Part shown: positions 34,879 through 42,969 of the stretch, piece by piece
Layout: each line of letters begins with the position of its first letter
Position numbering within the stretch: the first letter of the stretch is position 1
Assembly: GCA_011090425.1 (NCBI GenBank)
Contig: PHGD01000008.1
Location: 1 to 64,000, forward strand
Source of the DNA: Nitrospira sp. LK70
GTDB taxonomy: Bacteria > Nitrospirota > Nitrospiria > Nitrospirales > Nitrospiraceae
Length of the DNA: 64,000 nt
Reading direction: 5' to 3'
Made by a program: the position numbers and the translations under genes
Notes under the pieces: model-generated
Seen by the model: the letters and a program-made list of their open reading frames with translations, nothing else
Database searches by the model: none
What the model was told of the DNA's origin: nothing

Positions 34879-35816
34879 GACGTGACCTCATTCGAGGATC
34901 GATGCATGAGATGGATGAACACGTCTTCCAGACTCGTGGCCACGCGCTGCCATTCATACGGCACAGCACGAAACGCCGAAACCGTTGCGTCGAGCGCGAC
35001 AGGGTCGTCTCCGCTCACGTGCAACCGATCACCAAACGCGACGGCTTGTTGCACGCCTGGTTGCCGACGCAAGATTCCCGCCAATTGCTGAAGATCCGGC
35101 CCACTGACGGACCAAGTGGTAAGCTGCGCCTGGAGGATGACATCGGCGACCGTTCCATAGGTGAGTAACTTCCCATAGGCGATGTACGCAAGGCGATGGC
35201 AGCGCTCGGCTTCATCCATATAGTGGGTGGTAATCAAGAATGTGAGGCCTTCGGCGGCCAATTCGTGAATCTGTTCCCAAAATTCTCTGCGCGCTTTCGG
35301 ATCGACACCGGCCGTGGGTTCATCCAAGAGCAATAACTTCGGTCGATGGATCAGACAGGCCGCCAACGCAAGTCGCTGCTTCCACCCTCCCGACAACTGA
35401 CCGGCCAACTGCTCTCGTCGATCGGTGAGGCCCAACCGATCGAGGCTCTGCTCGACGGACTCCCGACGACGATGAACTCCAAACATCCGGGCGACGAAAT
35501 CGAGATTCTCGGCGATGCTCAGGTCCTCGTAGAAACTGAACCGCTGAGTCATGTACCCCACTGCGGCTTTGATGGCTTCGCTTTCGGTGATGACGTCGTA
35601 GCCAAGACAGGTACCGCTCCCTTCATCCGGGTGCAGGAGACCGCACAGCATGCGGATGAACGTCGTTTTGCCGCTGCCGTTCGGTCCGAGGAAGCCATAA
35701 ATTTCGCCGCGACGTACCTGCAATCCGATGTGGTCGACCACGGTCCGTGACCCAAACCGCTTGGTCATGCCCTGTACGTCGATGGCCAATGTTTGCCCGT
35801 TGCCATCCTGGTTCAT
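34875..35816 (-). CDS. ABC transporter ATP-binding protein of the exporter
   Basis: A 313-residue ATPase. The Walker A loop is GPNGSGKTT (44-52), the signature is LSGGWKQRLALA, and Walker B is LLLLDEPTAGVD, followed by the switch His in TTHYMDEAERC. The C-terminal 75 residues form an extra domain common in YbhF/DrrA-type exporters. Its ATG overlaps the adaptor protein stop by 4 bases and its stop overlaps the permease start, so all three are tightly coupled. It powers export by the permease. Confidence 0.93.
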   Translation of the reverse strand: MNQDGNGQTLAIDVQGMTKRFGSRTVVDHIGLQVRRGEIYGFLGPNGSGKTTFIRMLCGLLHPDEGSGTCLGYDVITESEAIKAAVGYMTQRFSFYEDLSIAENLDFVARMFGVHRRRESVEQSLDRLGLTDRREQLAGQLSGGWKQRLALAACLIHRPKLLLLDEPTAGVDPKARREFWEQIHELAAEGLTFLITTHYMDEAERCHRLAYIAYGKLLTYGTVADVILQAQLTTWSVSGPDLQQLAGILRRQPGVQQAVAFGDRLHVSGDDPVALDATVSAFRAVPYEWQRVATSLEDVFIHLMHRSSNEVTS

Positions 35817-36802
35817 GGAGCACCGTTGAATCGCACATCCACCGGTTGACCGGGGTGCAGATTGCGCGCGGTATCCCGGTCAAACAGCGCTTCAACCATG
35901 AAGACCAGCTTCTCGCGGTTCTCCCGGCTGTAGATGACCGGCGGGGTATACTCCGCCCGTGGAGAAATATAGCCCACCTTTCCCTGAACCGTGCCCTGCA
36001 CACCATCAATCGTAATCTTGACTACATCGCCGAGTTTGATGGTCCCAACCTTTGTCTCAGGTACAAACGCACGCACTTTGATGTGGTCGGGCGGCAGCAG
36101 GACGACCACGGGACGTCCGGCAGCTACCCATTCTCCTTCGCGGTACAGGGTGTCGAACACAAACCCTGCCTTCGGCGCCGCTTGGCGTTTCTGCGCGAGA
36201 GCCCATTCTGCCCCGACCAACGCCGCTTCCTTTGCACGAACCTCTGCTTCGGCTGCCGCGACTTGATCCGCACGAGCCCCTAACAGCGCTGTGTTCAGAT
36301 CGGCTTCCAGCTCCGCCACCCGCTGCCGATTCTGATCCCGCATCGCACGAGCGCGATCCAATTCCATTTCCACTACGGCACCGGGCATAGCCTTAAGCCC
36401 TTCCTGTCGCGTGACTTCTTGCACAGAAAGGCGCAGCGCTGCCTGCGCATATTTCAGTTGAGCCCTGAGCGATTCGATCTCAGAGGGCCGTTTTCCCTTC
36501 TTTGCATCATCGAGGTTGGCCAGCGCCTGGCCGAGTTTCTTCTCTGCTTCATCACGGACGGCTTGCTCTGAGACCTGTTCCAGGGCGAAAAGAGGATCGC
36601 CCGCACCGACCTGCTCTCCACGCCGTACGGACAAGGATGCAAGCGCACCGGCATAGGGCGAAGCCACGTAGATGTATTCCCCCTCGACGTAGCCCTGGAC
36701 TTGATCGGACGAGGATCGCCCACAGCCCGGCTGGACCACGGCAGCCGCCAGCGTGAACACCAGAATCAGCCGCTGCGTGGTTCCTGAACCACCTACACCC
36801 AT
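35813..36802 (-). CDS. HlyD-family periplasmic adaptor (lipoprotein)
   Basis: A 329-residue membrane fusion protein. A signal peptide with a lipobox-like VVQPGC-G end suggests a lipid-anchored adaptor. The barrel-lipoyl half (VEGEYIYVASPYAGALASLS, RRGEQVGAGDPLFALEQ) is followed by a long alpha-hairpin (DEAEKKLGQALANLDDAKKG to VRAKEAALVGAEWAL) and the returning lipoyl/beta-barrel part. The ATG at 36802 lies 4 bases after the tetR stop. An earlier TTG (36853) would overlap tetR and is less likely. With the ATPase and permease it forms a YbhGFSR-like efflux system; an outer-membrane partner is not encoded nearby. Confidence 0.88.
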   Translation of the reverse strand: MGVGGSGTTQRLILVFTLAAAVVQPGCGRSSSDQVQGYVEGEYIYVASPYAGALASLSVRRGEQVGAGDPLFALEQVSEQAVRDEAEKKLGQALANLDDAKKGKRPSEIESLRAQLKYAQAALRLSVQEVTRQEGLKAMPGAVVEMELDRARAMRDQNRQRVAELEADLNTALLGARADQVAAAEAEVRAKEAALVGAEWALAQKRQAAPKAGFVFDTLYREGEWVAAGRPVVVLLPPDHIKVRAFVPETKVGTIKLGDVVKITIDGVQGTVQGKVGYISPRAEYTPPVIYSRENREKLVFMVEALFDRDTARNLHPGQPVDVRFNGAP

Positions 36803-36806
36803 CGGT

Positions 36807-37421
36807 TCACCGATTGCGCCGGTTGCTCCGTGCCCCTTCGAGGATGATTCCAATGATCGATGAATATCCTGTTTCTATAGTCAGGCCAAGTTCCGCCAGT
36901 TTGGGAGGATTCATGATCGTCTGTACGGCTCCGAGTAGGATCTCGATAATGAGATGAACGGGGATATCGCTTCTGATGACGCCGGCCTTCCGTCCCTCTT
37001 CGAACAGCTCACCGAAGTGCCGGCGGATTAAGTCTCGACGACGCTGTTCGATAACCTGAAATAACTCGGGCAGCTCACGCCCGATGTCCCGCACAAATGG
37101 TGGTTGAATCTCGGCTGTGTGTTGTTGCACACAATCCAGCAGGTTCCGGAGCGTCGCTTCGACGCTCCGCCCGGCTTTCGTTTTCAGACGAGAGAGGTCT
37201 GCTTCGACTTCGTCGAACTTCTCCTGCATGATGGCTTGGACGAGCACGGTCTTGCTGGGAAAATGGGCGTACAAGGTTTTCTTGCTCATCCCGAGTTCGG
37301 CGGCAATATCATCCATGCTGACCGCTCTGAATCCATGGGTAAAGAACTGTCGTCGGGCCGCGCTGACGACCCTATCAGCTTGAGAACGGCTTGAAATGAT
37401 TTTGTCTATTGACTTTTTCAT
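36807..37421 (-). CDS. TetR-family regulator of the efflux operon
   Basis: A 204-residue repressor. The N-terminal helix-turn-helix is ARRQFFTHGFRAVSMDDIAA followed by ELGMSKKTLYAHFPSKTVLV, the TetR signature. The C-terminal ligand domain is helical. It starts at 37421 (MKKSIDKIISSRS); a longer frame to 37523 would include the promoter region. It is the first gene of the tetR-adaptor-ATPase-permease operon and most likely represses its own promoter; a TTGACA box lies 63 bases upstream. Its ligand is unknown. Confidence 0.9.
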   Translation of the reverse strand: MKKSIDKIISSRSQADRVVSAARRQFFTHGFRAVSMDDIAAELGMSKKTLYAHFPSKTVLVQAIMQEKFDEVEADLSRLKTKAGRSVEATLRNLLDCVQQHTAEIQPPFVRDIGRELPELFQVIEQRRRDLIRRHFGELFEEGRKAGVIRSDIPVHLIIEILLGAVQTIMNPPKLAELGLTIETGYSSIIGIILEGARSNRRNR

Positions 37422-37461
37422 CCGGGACGGAGCATGTGAGCACTGATGAAACGAAAATGGT

Positions 37462-37489
37462 TTTACAAGTTTCCTACATGAATTGTCAA
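37462..37489 (-). promoter_or_regulatory. tetR operon promoter
   Basis: On the minus strand a perfect -35 TTGACA (37484-37489) is followed after 16 bases by TGTAAA (37462-37467; four of six matches to TATAAT). TTGATAATTGACAA around the -35 is an imperfect palindrome, a candidate TetR operator. Confidence 0.55.
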
Positions 37490-38085
37490 TTATCAACACT
37501 CCTCCTCTACCGGGCGGTGGCAAGAGCCTCCGTCCATCCTTCGAGAGTCAGAGGACAAACGACGAGGTGATTGAATATACGGATGTTTTCCGTTCGAGTT
37601 GAGCTCTTCGACCGGTCTCAGGACAGGTCTGTCGAAGCGGGCAAACCGCGTTTTTCTGCATCCCCGTTAAGTGCTTCTTCACTGGGGGTGGCGTCGATCC
37701 TGGAGCCAGTTGGCCTGCATTGGAAGCGGTCGGCTGAGGATGGGTGGAGCGAGAATGAACGGGGTGGGTCGGCAACCGCACCCGCCGATCCTTTCTGCTG
37801 CCCTTGACGGACCGTTCAATCGTGCGACGTAACTGATCTCTCGTGGAGAAGTAGATGCGGAGCAGAACCAGCGGAGATTCTTCTAGGGGACTATCGATTG
37901 TGCAGATGAGTGATGTCGAGGTAGGGTTCTTTCCTGTCTACACCCCCTTCCCCTACCCTTATACCACCCGGTGGCCTCATAGCTCATTTCATTGAGAGAC
38001 TCGCTTCCGATACAATGCAAATCAGAATTGTCCTCTAAACCGACCATTATTCAACACCAGCCAAGCCTGACTGCATCATCCTGAG
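37490..38085. other. intergenic, about 600 bases, with one palindrome
   Basis: The gap lies between the Slp-like gene (stop at 38086) and the tetR promoter. It contains the CTTCGAC...GTCGAAG palindrome at 37606-37637 and several low-quality open frames rich in Pro, Thr and Arg. No gene is supported. Confidence 0.5.
37606..37637. repeat. REP-like palindrome, also found inside the MITE-like element
   Basis: CTTCGAC and GTCGAAG arms enclose CGGTCTCAGGACAGGTCT. The same arms, at similar spacing and with a similar core (AGGCTTGTCCTGAGTCA, in the opposite orientation), occur at 16274-16304. This suggests a dispersed repeat family. Confidence 0.6.
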
Positions 38086-38703
38086 TTACAACCCTACAGA
38101 ATGATTGTGTTCAGCACTTTGACGCTCGCTGATGGGCAAGGATTTCCCACTGTCATCTCCCAGACAAAATGTTCGTTCTTCCGCAGGATGATGTCCCATG
38201 GGGCCGCCATAATAAGAAAACTCCGCCACTTCCGCTTCCCGGTTATTCCAGATATGAAGACACTGCGCCAGAAGATGCGGCAGCACTCTCGGAGCCCCTC
38301 CTATCATTTCTGTGCCTGCCTTGTCGGTCATTCCGACGACGACAACTTTGTTGCCTCTCTGAAACAGACCTGACTCTGGAGAGCCGTTGAAGGCAATAGC
38401 ATACCAGAATGAGTCTGCTCGTTCCGCACTCTTCGTACCATAGGCCGCATGGTTCTCAATGGACTGGGCCTCGACAAGAAGGACGACTCCTTCCGGTTTC
38501 CGAATAACTTCTATGATTTCTCCTCCCAACTCCACTTTGTGCGAGACAAAGCCGGCGTTCGACGGGTGATAGGTCTGTTGCTGCCAAGCCTCGACGTCAA
38601 AGGTATAGGTTTCGACGTTTTTCATAACTTCCGGAGGAAACATCGGGATGACTGTGCAGGCTTCCAACATTAGACACATCGCAAACAATCCGATCATGCG
38701 CAT
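38086..38703 (-). CDS. Slp-family outer-membrane lipoprotein
   Basis: A 205-residue lipoprotein. The start at 38703 is preceded by AAAGGGG and opens MRMIGLFAMCLMLEAC, with a lipobox at LEAC. The mature part begins TVIPMFPPEVMKNVETYTF, the FPPEV signature of Slp (starvation-lipoprotein) family proteins, followed by VSHKVELGGEIIEVIRKPEG and VGMTDKAGTEMI. Slp proteins sit in the outer membrane and are induced by starvation in enterobacteria; the role is not defined. An extension to 38775 adds an improbable second hydrophobic stretch. Confidence 0.78.
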   Translation of the reverse strand: MRMIGLFAMCLMLEACTVIPMFPPEVMKNVETYTFDVEAWQQQTYHPSNAGFVSHKVELGGEIIEVIRKPEGVVLLVEAQSIENHAAYGTKSAERADSFWYAIAFNGSPESGLFQRGNKVVVVGMTDKAGTEMIGGAPRVLPHLLAQCLHIWNNREAEVAEFSYYGGPMGHHPAEERTFCLGDDSGKSLPISERQSAEHNHSVGL

Positions 38704-39205
38704 GGCGAATCCCCTCTTTCTATCCAACACTCCAGAAACAACAATCAACGAGAGTGCAACGAACGTCGTCATCATTTGCCGTCATCTCCTTTGATCTGTA
38801 CGCAGTGTATCGTTTGAATATGAATGGTCCATGATGAGATCGTGAAGAAATCTTCACCATACATCCTCTATAAAAATGATCGGTCCACGGTCCGCGTTCC
38901 TCGATCTTCAATATGACGTATCTCCAGGCTGCTTCGCGTGGACCGCTGTCCGGCAAGACAAGCCGAGGTCGGTTGTCTGTCCGAAGGCGCTGAGTCTGCA
39001 TGAGGAGGATGCGGTCTTGCCCCGTGAAAGACTGAAATCCCCAGGCAAGCAGAGGGATATCGGCAAGAATAGGCTTGGGAGGGTGAATCAGGTCAGACCT
39101 GGTCGAAGTCACATGTCCGCTGTGGTTTTGGCAGACTCGGAAAGAGGCCGTAGTGGGTCACGATATGCCTTGTGTCTGCTGATAGAAACTCAACGCGCTT
39201 TGCGA
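38704..39205. other. intergenic, 502 bases, with a palindrome
   Basis: Open frames of 130-144 codons cross this region on both strands, but none has a start signal or recognisable domain. The perfect inverted repeat GTGAAGA-AA-TCTTCAC at 38842-38857 is upstream of the Slp-like gene and may be an operator. Confidence 0.45.
38842..38857. promoter_or_regulatory. 7-bp inverted repeat, candidate operator
   Basis: GTGAAGA and TCTTCAC are perfect inverted copies with a 2-base AA spacer. It is 139 bases upstream of the Slp-like start on the minus strand. The regulator is unknown. Confidence 0.35.
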
Positions 39206-39640
39206 CTACTCCCACCCGCTGACCTCATAGCCCTTTTCCTTGAGACAACGGGTAACGGCATCACCATATGCGGGTTCCGGTTCCAGCGGCTTGAACGTTC
39301 CTCCGAGTAGTCCAACGACCATTCCAAGCCCGCTACCGGCGGCGGCCCCGATCATCACTCCGGGTAATCCACCGACCACCCCCGCCGACGCACCAACCGC
39401 GCCGCCAAGCGTCAGACCGAGTATGGCGCCGGTCGCCGCATTCGCGCTCTGGCGTACACCAGGTTGCAATCCAGTCCTTTCAACTTTCTTTCGACAGGAT
39501 TCAATCTCCTGCTGAGCCATTTCTCTGCCATACATGTGGAGTTGTTTATTGGACCGGAAGATCGGCTGTGGCTCACCGCAGGAAGTAAGACTTATGAGCA
39601 GTGCGCACACAATACAACAATGCCATAATCGATCGGCCAC
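39206..39640 (-). CDS. glycine-zipper lipoprotein
   Basis: A 144-residue lipoprotein (lipobox LTSC-G near residue 21). The central part (about 70-115) is a glycine-zipper: GAILGLTLGGAVGASAGVVG followed by GLPGVMIGAAAGSGLGMVVG. This pattern forms membrane-inserted helices in outer-membrane-associated proteins. The C-terminus DAVTRCLKEKGYEVSGWE is nearly the same as in the paralogue at 39777-40211, so the two genes are a tandem duplication. Function is unknown. It is 136 bases downstream of that paralogue. Confidence 0.78.
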   Translation of the reverse strand: MADRLWHCCIVCALLISLTSCGEPQPIFRSNKQLHMYGREMAQQEIESCRKKVERTGLQPGVRQSANAATGAILGLTLGGAVGASAGVVGGLPGVMIGAAAGSGLGMVVGLLGGTFKPLEPEPAYGDAVTRCLKEKGYEVSGWE

Positions 39641-39776
39641 GGAAGTCTCTTAGCAAATTTTCTTTTCCGTTCCTCATTTCTCATCCTTTGGGGAAAATGT
39701 CGAGGTTTTTTCAATTGCGCACATCATTAGTGGCTTTGTTTTACTTGCTCCTATCTTTCTTTCCCTACCCTCTCCG

Positions 39777-40211
39777 TCACTGCCAGCCTGTCACTTCATA
39801 TCCTTTTTCTTGCAAACAGCGGTTGACGAAATTCGTGTAGGCCTGGTTTGGTTGCGAGGGACTCGCAGCACGGAACAATCCGGTCAGGAGGCCCCAGACT
39901 GCTCCACTCGCCGCACCGATCATCGAGCCTCGTCCCACTCCCCCCGAAATCGCTCCTCCAACCGCCCCACTCGCAGCACCGGCTCCAGCACCTACAGCGG
40001 TGCTCGTTGCGACACGTCCTCCCTTGCCTCCTCCACCTTCTATTGCACCGGACGACTCCGCCAACCGCCGACAGGCTTCGATATCGCGCTCTGCCCCGTC
40101 CTTTCCCGCCGATTCCAGATGGGCATTGGGATAGAGCACCGGACGTGCGCTGGAACAGGCTGCGAGCATTACCACTGCCAAGACAGCGCTGCCGATTCGT
40201 AATGTCTTCAT
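39777..40211 (-). CDS. glycine-zipper lipoprotein, paralogue
   Basis: A 144-residue lipoprotein (lipobox MLAAC-S). The glycine-zipper region AVGAGAGAASGAVGGAISGG followed by GVGRGSMIGAASGAVWG fills residues 66-105, and the tail is NRCLQEKGYEVTGWQ. A charged head (ESAGKDGAERDIEACRRLAE) aligns with QQEIESCRKKVERTG of the neighbour. It starts at 40211, 2 bases after the DUF167 stop, so it is co-transcribed with that gene and CbbQ/NorQ. A longer frame to 40448 runs through the DUF167 gene and is a shadow. Confidence 0.78.
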   Translation of the reverse strand: MKTLRIGSAVLAVVMLAACSSARPVLYPNAHLESAGKDGAERDIEACRRLAESSGAIEGGGGKGGRVATSTAVGAGAGAASGAVGGAISGGVGRGSMIGAASGAVWGLLTGLFRAASPSQPNQAYTNFVNRCLQEKGYEVTGWQ

Positions 40212-40213
40212 CC

Positions 40214-40552
40214 CTACTCCGTTTCTTGCTTGTTTTGCGGCAGCAATCGCGCCAAGAGCACCTGAGCCGAGACCTCCTTCACACAGAGTCGTTTGCGCCG
40301 ACCTTCGGCCCCTGAGCGAATTTGTACGTTTGTGCGCGGCACAGCACACCGCTCGGCAATGAAGCGAATCAGTTCGTCGTTGGCGGCACCGTCGATCGGA
40401 CGAGCTGCCAGACGGATCTTGAGAGCGTCGCCATGAATTCCGACGCACTCAGTACGTGAGGATCCTGATTGGACATATACGGTCAGGAGCGCCCCGCGCT
40501 CACTGTTCCGTGCGATGGCAGGAAGGGAATCCACGAGAATCGATGGATTCAA
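40214..40552 (-). CDS. DUF167 (YggU-type) protein
   Basis: A 112-residue protein with the DUF167 signature: [46 protein letters not shown], then [16 protein letters not shown]. Family members are small alpha/beta proteins found next to many genes, without a known reaction. Its ATG overlaps the CbbQ/NorQ stop by 4 bases (ATGA). Confidence 0.85.
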   Translation of the reverse strand: MNPSILVDSLPAIARNSERGALLTVYVQSGSSRTECVGIHGDALKIRLAARPIDGAANDELIRFIAERCAVPRTNVQIRSGAEGRRKRLCVKEVSAQVLLARLLPQNKQETE

Positions 40553-41430
40553 AAGATCGCTTTGACGAATTCGAGTATCGCGCGTTGCATGTCCGAATCA
40601 TCAGTAATCGGACGAGCGACAGCCACATCACAGGCTCGCTCAGGCGGCACCCCTTGCTTCATCAGGGTACCGGCGTAGATCAAGAGTCTGGTACTGACTC
40701 CTTCCTCCAATCCGTGGTTTCTCAAGTTGCGGACCTTTTGTCCGAGCTTGACGAGATTTCCGGCAATGACTTGATCGACCCCCGCTTCCCGCTGAACCAC
40801 CATCGTTTCGATGTCCGGAGCGGGATAGTCGAATTCGATCGCCACGAATCGTTGCTTCGTGCTTTGCTTCAGATCCTTGAGAACACTCTGATAGCCGGGG
40901 TTGTAGGAGATCACCAGCATGAACTCGTCGGCTGCCTCCACAATCTGACCTTTCTTCTCGATCGGGAGCACTCGCCGGTCATCGCTGAGAGGATGGATGA
41001 TGACGGTCGTATCCTTTCTGGCTTCCACTACCTCGTCGAGATAGACAATGGCCCCATATTTCACCCCGGCGGTCAAGGGCCCGTCCATCCATACGGTATC
41101 CTGCCCCTTGAGGAGATAACGGCCCACCAAATCAGATGCCGTGAGGTCCTCGTGACAGGCGACCGTGATCAACGGTCGGCCGAGTCTGTACGCCATGTAT
41201 TGAACAAAACGGGTTTTCCCGCAGCCGGTCGGCCCCTTCAGCATGACCGGCAGTTTCTTCTCGGCGGCAATGGTGAACAGGCCGATCTCCCCGCAGACCT
41301 CCGCGTAAAACGGCTCCTGCCGGACGCGATATTTGGCTACATCGATTTCCTGCGCTTGCTGCGTCACTGCGTCACTCTCGCTCCATGGAACTGTTTTGGT
41401 CTGACGAAACTGCCAGCTCTGCCCCGTCAC
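40549..41430 (-). CDS. CbbQ/NirQ/NorQ-family AAA+ ATPase
   Basis: A 293-residue MoxR-class AAA+ ATPase. Walker A is GPTGCGKT (66-73), Walker B is IVYLDEV (about 128-134), and the sensor/arginine segment is [19 protein letters not shown]. The sequence [16 protein letters not shown] at the start and the tail [20 protein letters not shown] followed by [14 protein letters not shown] are typical of CbbQ/NorQ, which work with a VWA-domain partner (CbbO/NorD) to activate RubisCO or nitric oxide reductase. No such partner or client is encoded beside it. The start is GTG at 41430; a GTG 22 codons in (V22) would give the length usual for the family. Confidence 0.9.
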   Translation of the reverse strand: MTGQSWQFRQTKTVPWSESDAVTQQAQEIDVAKYRVRQEPFYAEVCGEIGLFTIAAEKKLPVMLKGPTGCGKTRFVQYMAYRLGRPLITVACHEDLTASDLVGRYLLKGQDTVWMDGPLTAGVKYGAIVYLDEVVEARKDTTVIIHPLSDDRRVLPIEKKGQIVEAADEFMLVISYNPGYQSVLKDLKQSTKQRFVAIEFDYPAPDIETMVVQREAGVDQVIAGNLVKLGQKVRNLRNHGLEEGVSTRLLIYAGTLMKQGVPPERACDVAVARPITDDSDMQRAILEFVKAIF

Positions 41431-41571
41431 AATAAACGGAGCAAAGTCTGAAGATCAAGCAAAGGAGAAGATATCGTTTCTGAGTCTGTACCGCTGCGAG
41501 TTGATCTCGGCGTATCGTGAACCTTGTTCATGGTAGCATGGTGATGGTGTGCGCTTCCATGTGACATTGAG

Positions 41572-42969
41572 ATGTTCAGACCCATTCCAGAGACGACGCT
41601 CTATCGAAGGGTTCTCTATCGGTTGGTCGTTTCCGTGCTCTTGGTCCTCGCTTTGGCCGTTTTCGTCATTTTGCTTTTCAGCCTGGAACGAAGAACACTC
41701 CTCCTCCGAGGCTTCACCGAAGGCGAGAACGCTTCTACGGTATTGTTCCATGCCCTCTGGCAGTCGCGCAGTGATCTGATCATTGAAACACTCCTTGTCT
41801 TCTTAGTGAGTTCGATCGGTATTGCGGCGGTCATCATGTTTTTCCACTACGACACTGCCCGAAAAACTCTAGAAGAAGTGAAGGGGCTGGCGAGGAATAT
41901 CCTACAGAGCATTCCAACGGGGGTGCTTACGATTAACCAGGGAGGCATCATCAGCGCGATGAATCCGGCGGCTGAGGCGATCTTGAATCGCGCCTCATCG
42001 GAGTTGCTCGGGATAGGCTATGACGCCGTGTTCCCCGAAGGAGATCCGATCCGCCGGATACTCGATGGTGCGTTGAAAGAGCGCTCTCATGTCAGTCAGG
42101 AAGACTTCCTCTACGAATGCGGGGACCTCAGCTCGAGGACCATTCGCGTGAGTACAGCAGAGCTCACCGGGGACGATAAGGAACCGGCGGGGGTGATCCT
42201 GCAGGCGCAGGACGTCTCAGAGTGGCTAGGACTCGAACGACGCGTCCATGTCGCAGAAAAGTTGGCGGCGTTGCACACCCTGTCTGCGGGTGTAGCGCAC
42301 GAGCTGCGAAACCCCTTGAGTGCCATGGATCTGAACCTCCATCTTCTCGAAGAAGAATTCAAGGACAATGGAACACTGACAGAACCGGGGGCCCGGTACC
42401 TCGGTGTCGTGAATGCCGAGTGCCAAAGGCTTTCTGGGATTCTCGATAATTTCATGAAGTTTGCCCGCCCTGGACCTGTGGTTTTGCACGAGATAGATGT
42501 AAGGACACTGATCGACCACATCATGATGTTGATGCGCTTCGAGGCAGAGGAACTTGGGATTCGACTCGAACAAGTGATGGACGAACAGATGTTGCCCGTC
42601 CTGGGCGATGCAACCCAGATCAGTCAAGTGTTGATAAACATCATTGTCAACGCGTTTCACGCCATGCCGAACGGCGGACACTGTCGGATTTCAGCGACGC
42701 AACGAAAGGCTGCAGGGAAATACTGGATAGAGATTACCGTGAAGGATAACGGCGTCGGGATCGCGAAGAAACAGCTCTCCCGCCTGTTTGAGCCCTTCTA
42801 CACGACCAAGCCGAGCGGCACCGGGCTTGGTCTTGCCATCGCGTACCGGATTATGCAGGATCACGGCGGTACGATTCAGGTATCGAGCCTGCCTGGAAGC
42901 GGAACGGCGGTGATGACGCAGTTTCCCGCAGCGATTGATCAACCGCGGAAGGTCGGTATGCGATCATGA
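41572..42969 (+). CDS. sensor histidine kinase (NtrB/AtoS type)
   Basis: A 465-residue membrane kinase. Two transmembrane helices (about 15-37 and 70-92) bracket a very short periplasmic loop. A PAS domain (about 105-220) has SIPTGVLTINQGGIISAMNP. The phospho-acceptor is H243 in LSAGVAHELRNPLS, and the ATPase domain ends with GTGLGLAIAYRIMQDHGG. The small periplasmic part suggests sensing in the membrane or cytoplasm. Its stop overlaps the response-regulator ATG (ATGA). The 141-base region upstream is shared with the divergently transcribed CbbQ/NorQ gene. Confidence 0.93.
   Translation: MFRPIPETTLYRRVLYRLVVSVLLVLALAVFVILLFSLERRTLLLRGFTEGENASTVLFHALWQSRSDLIIETLLVFLVSSIGIAAVIMFFHYDTARKTLEEVKGLARNILQSIPTGVLTINQGGIISAMNPAAEAILNRASSELLGIGYDAVFPEGDPIRRILDGALKERSHVSQEDFLYECGDLSSRTIRVSTAELTGDDKEPAGVILQAQDVSEWLGLERRVHVAEKLAALHTLSAGVAHELRNPLSAMDLNLHLLEEEFKDNGTLTEPGARYLGVVNAECQRLSGILDNFMKFARPGPVVLHEIDVRTLIDHIMMLMRFEAEELGIRLEQVMDEQMLPVLGDATQISQVLINIIVNAFHAMPNGGHCRISATQRKAAGKYWIEITVKDNGVGIAKKQLSRLFEPFYTTKPSGTGLGLAIAYRIMQDHGGTIQVSSLPGSGTAVMTQFPAAIDQPRKVGMRS

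Noticed and set aside
33616-35091. 491-codon plus-strand frame opposite the ABC permease and ATPase
   Set aside because: An antisense shadow rich in His, Arg and Gln; the minus-strand genes have full motifs.
37548-37781. 77-codon minus-strand frame in the gap near the palindrome
   Set aside because: Pro/Thr-rich low-complexity frame that runs through the palindromic repeat.
38720-39112. 130-codon minus-strand frame upstream of the Slp-like gene
   Set aside because: It has no ribosome site and no recognisable domain, and it covers the Slp promoter region; the composition is not convincing.
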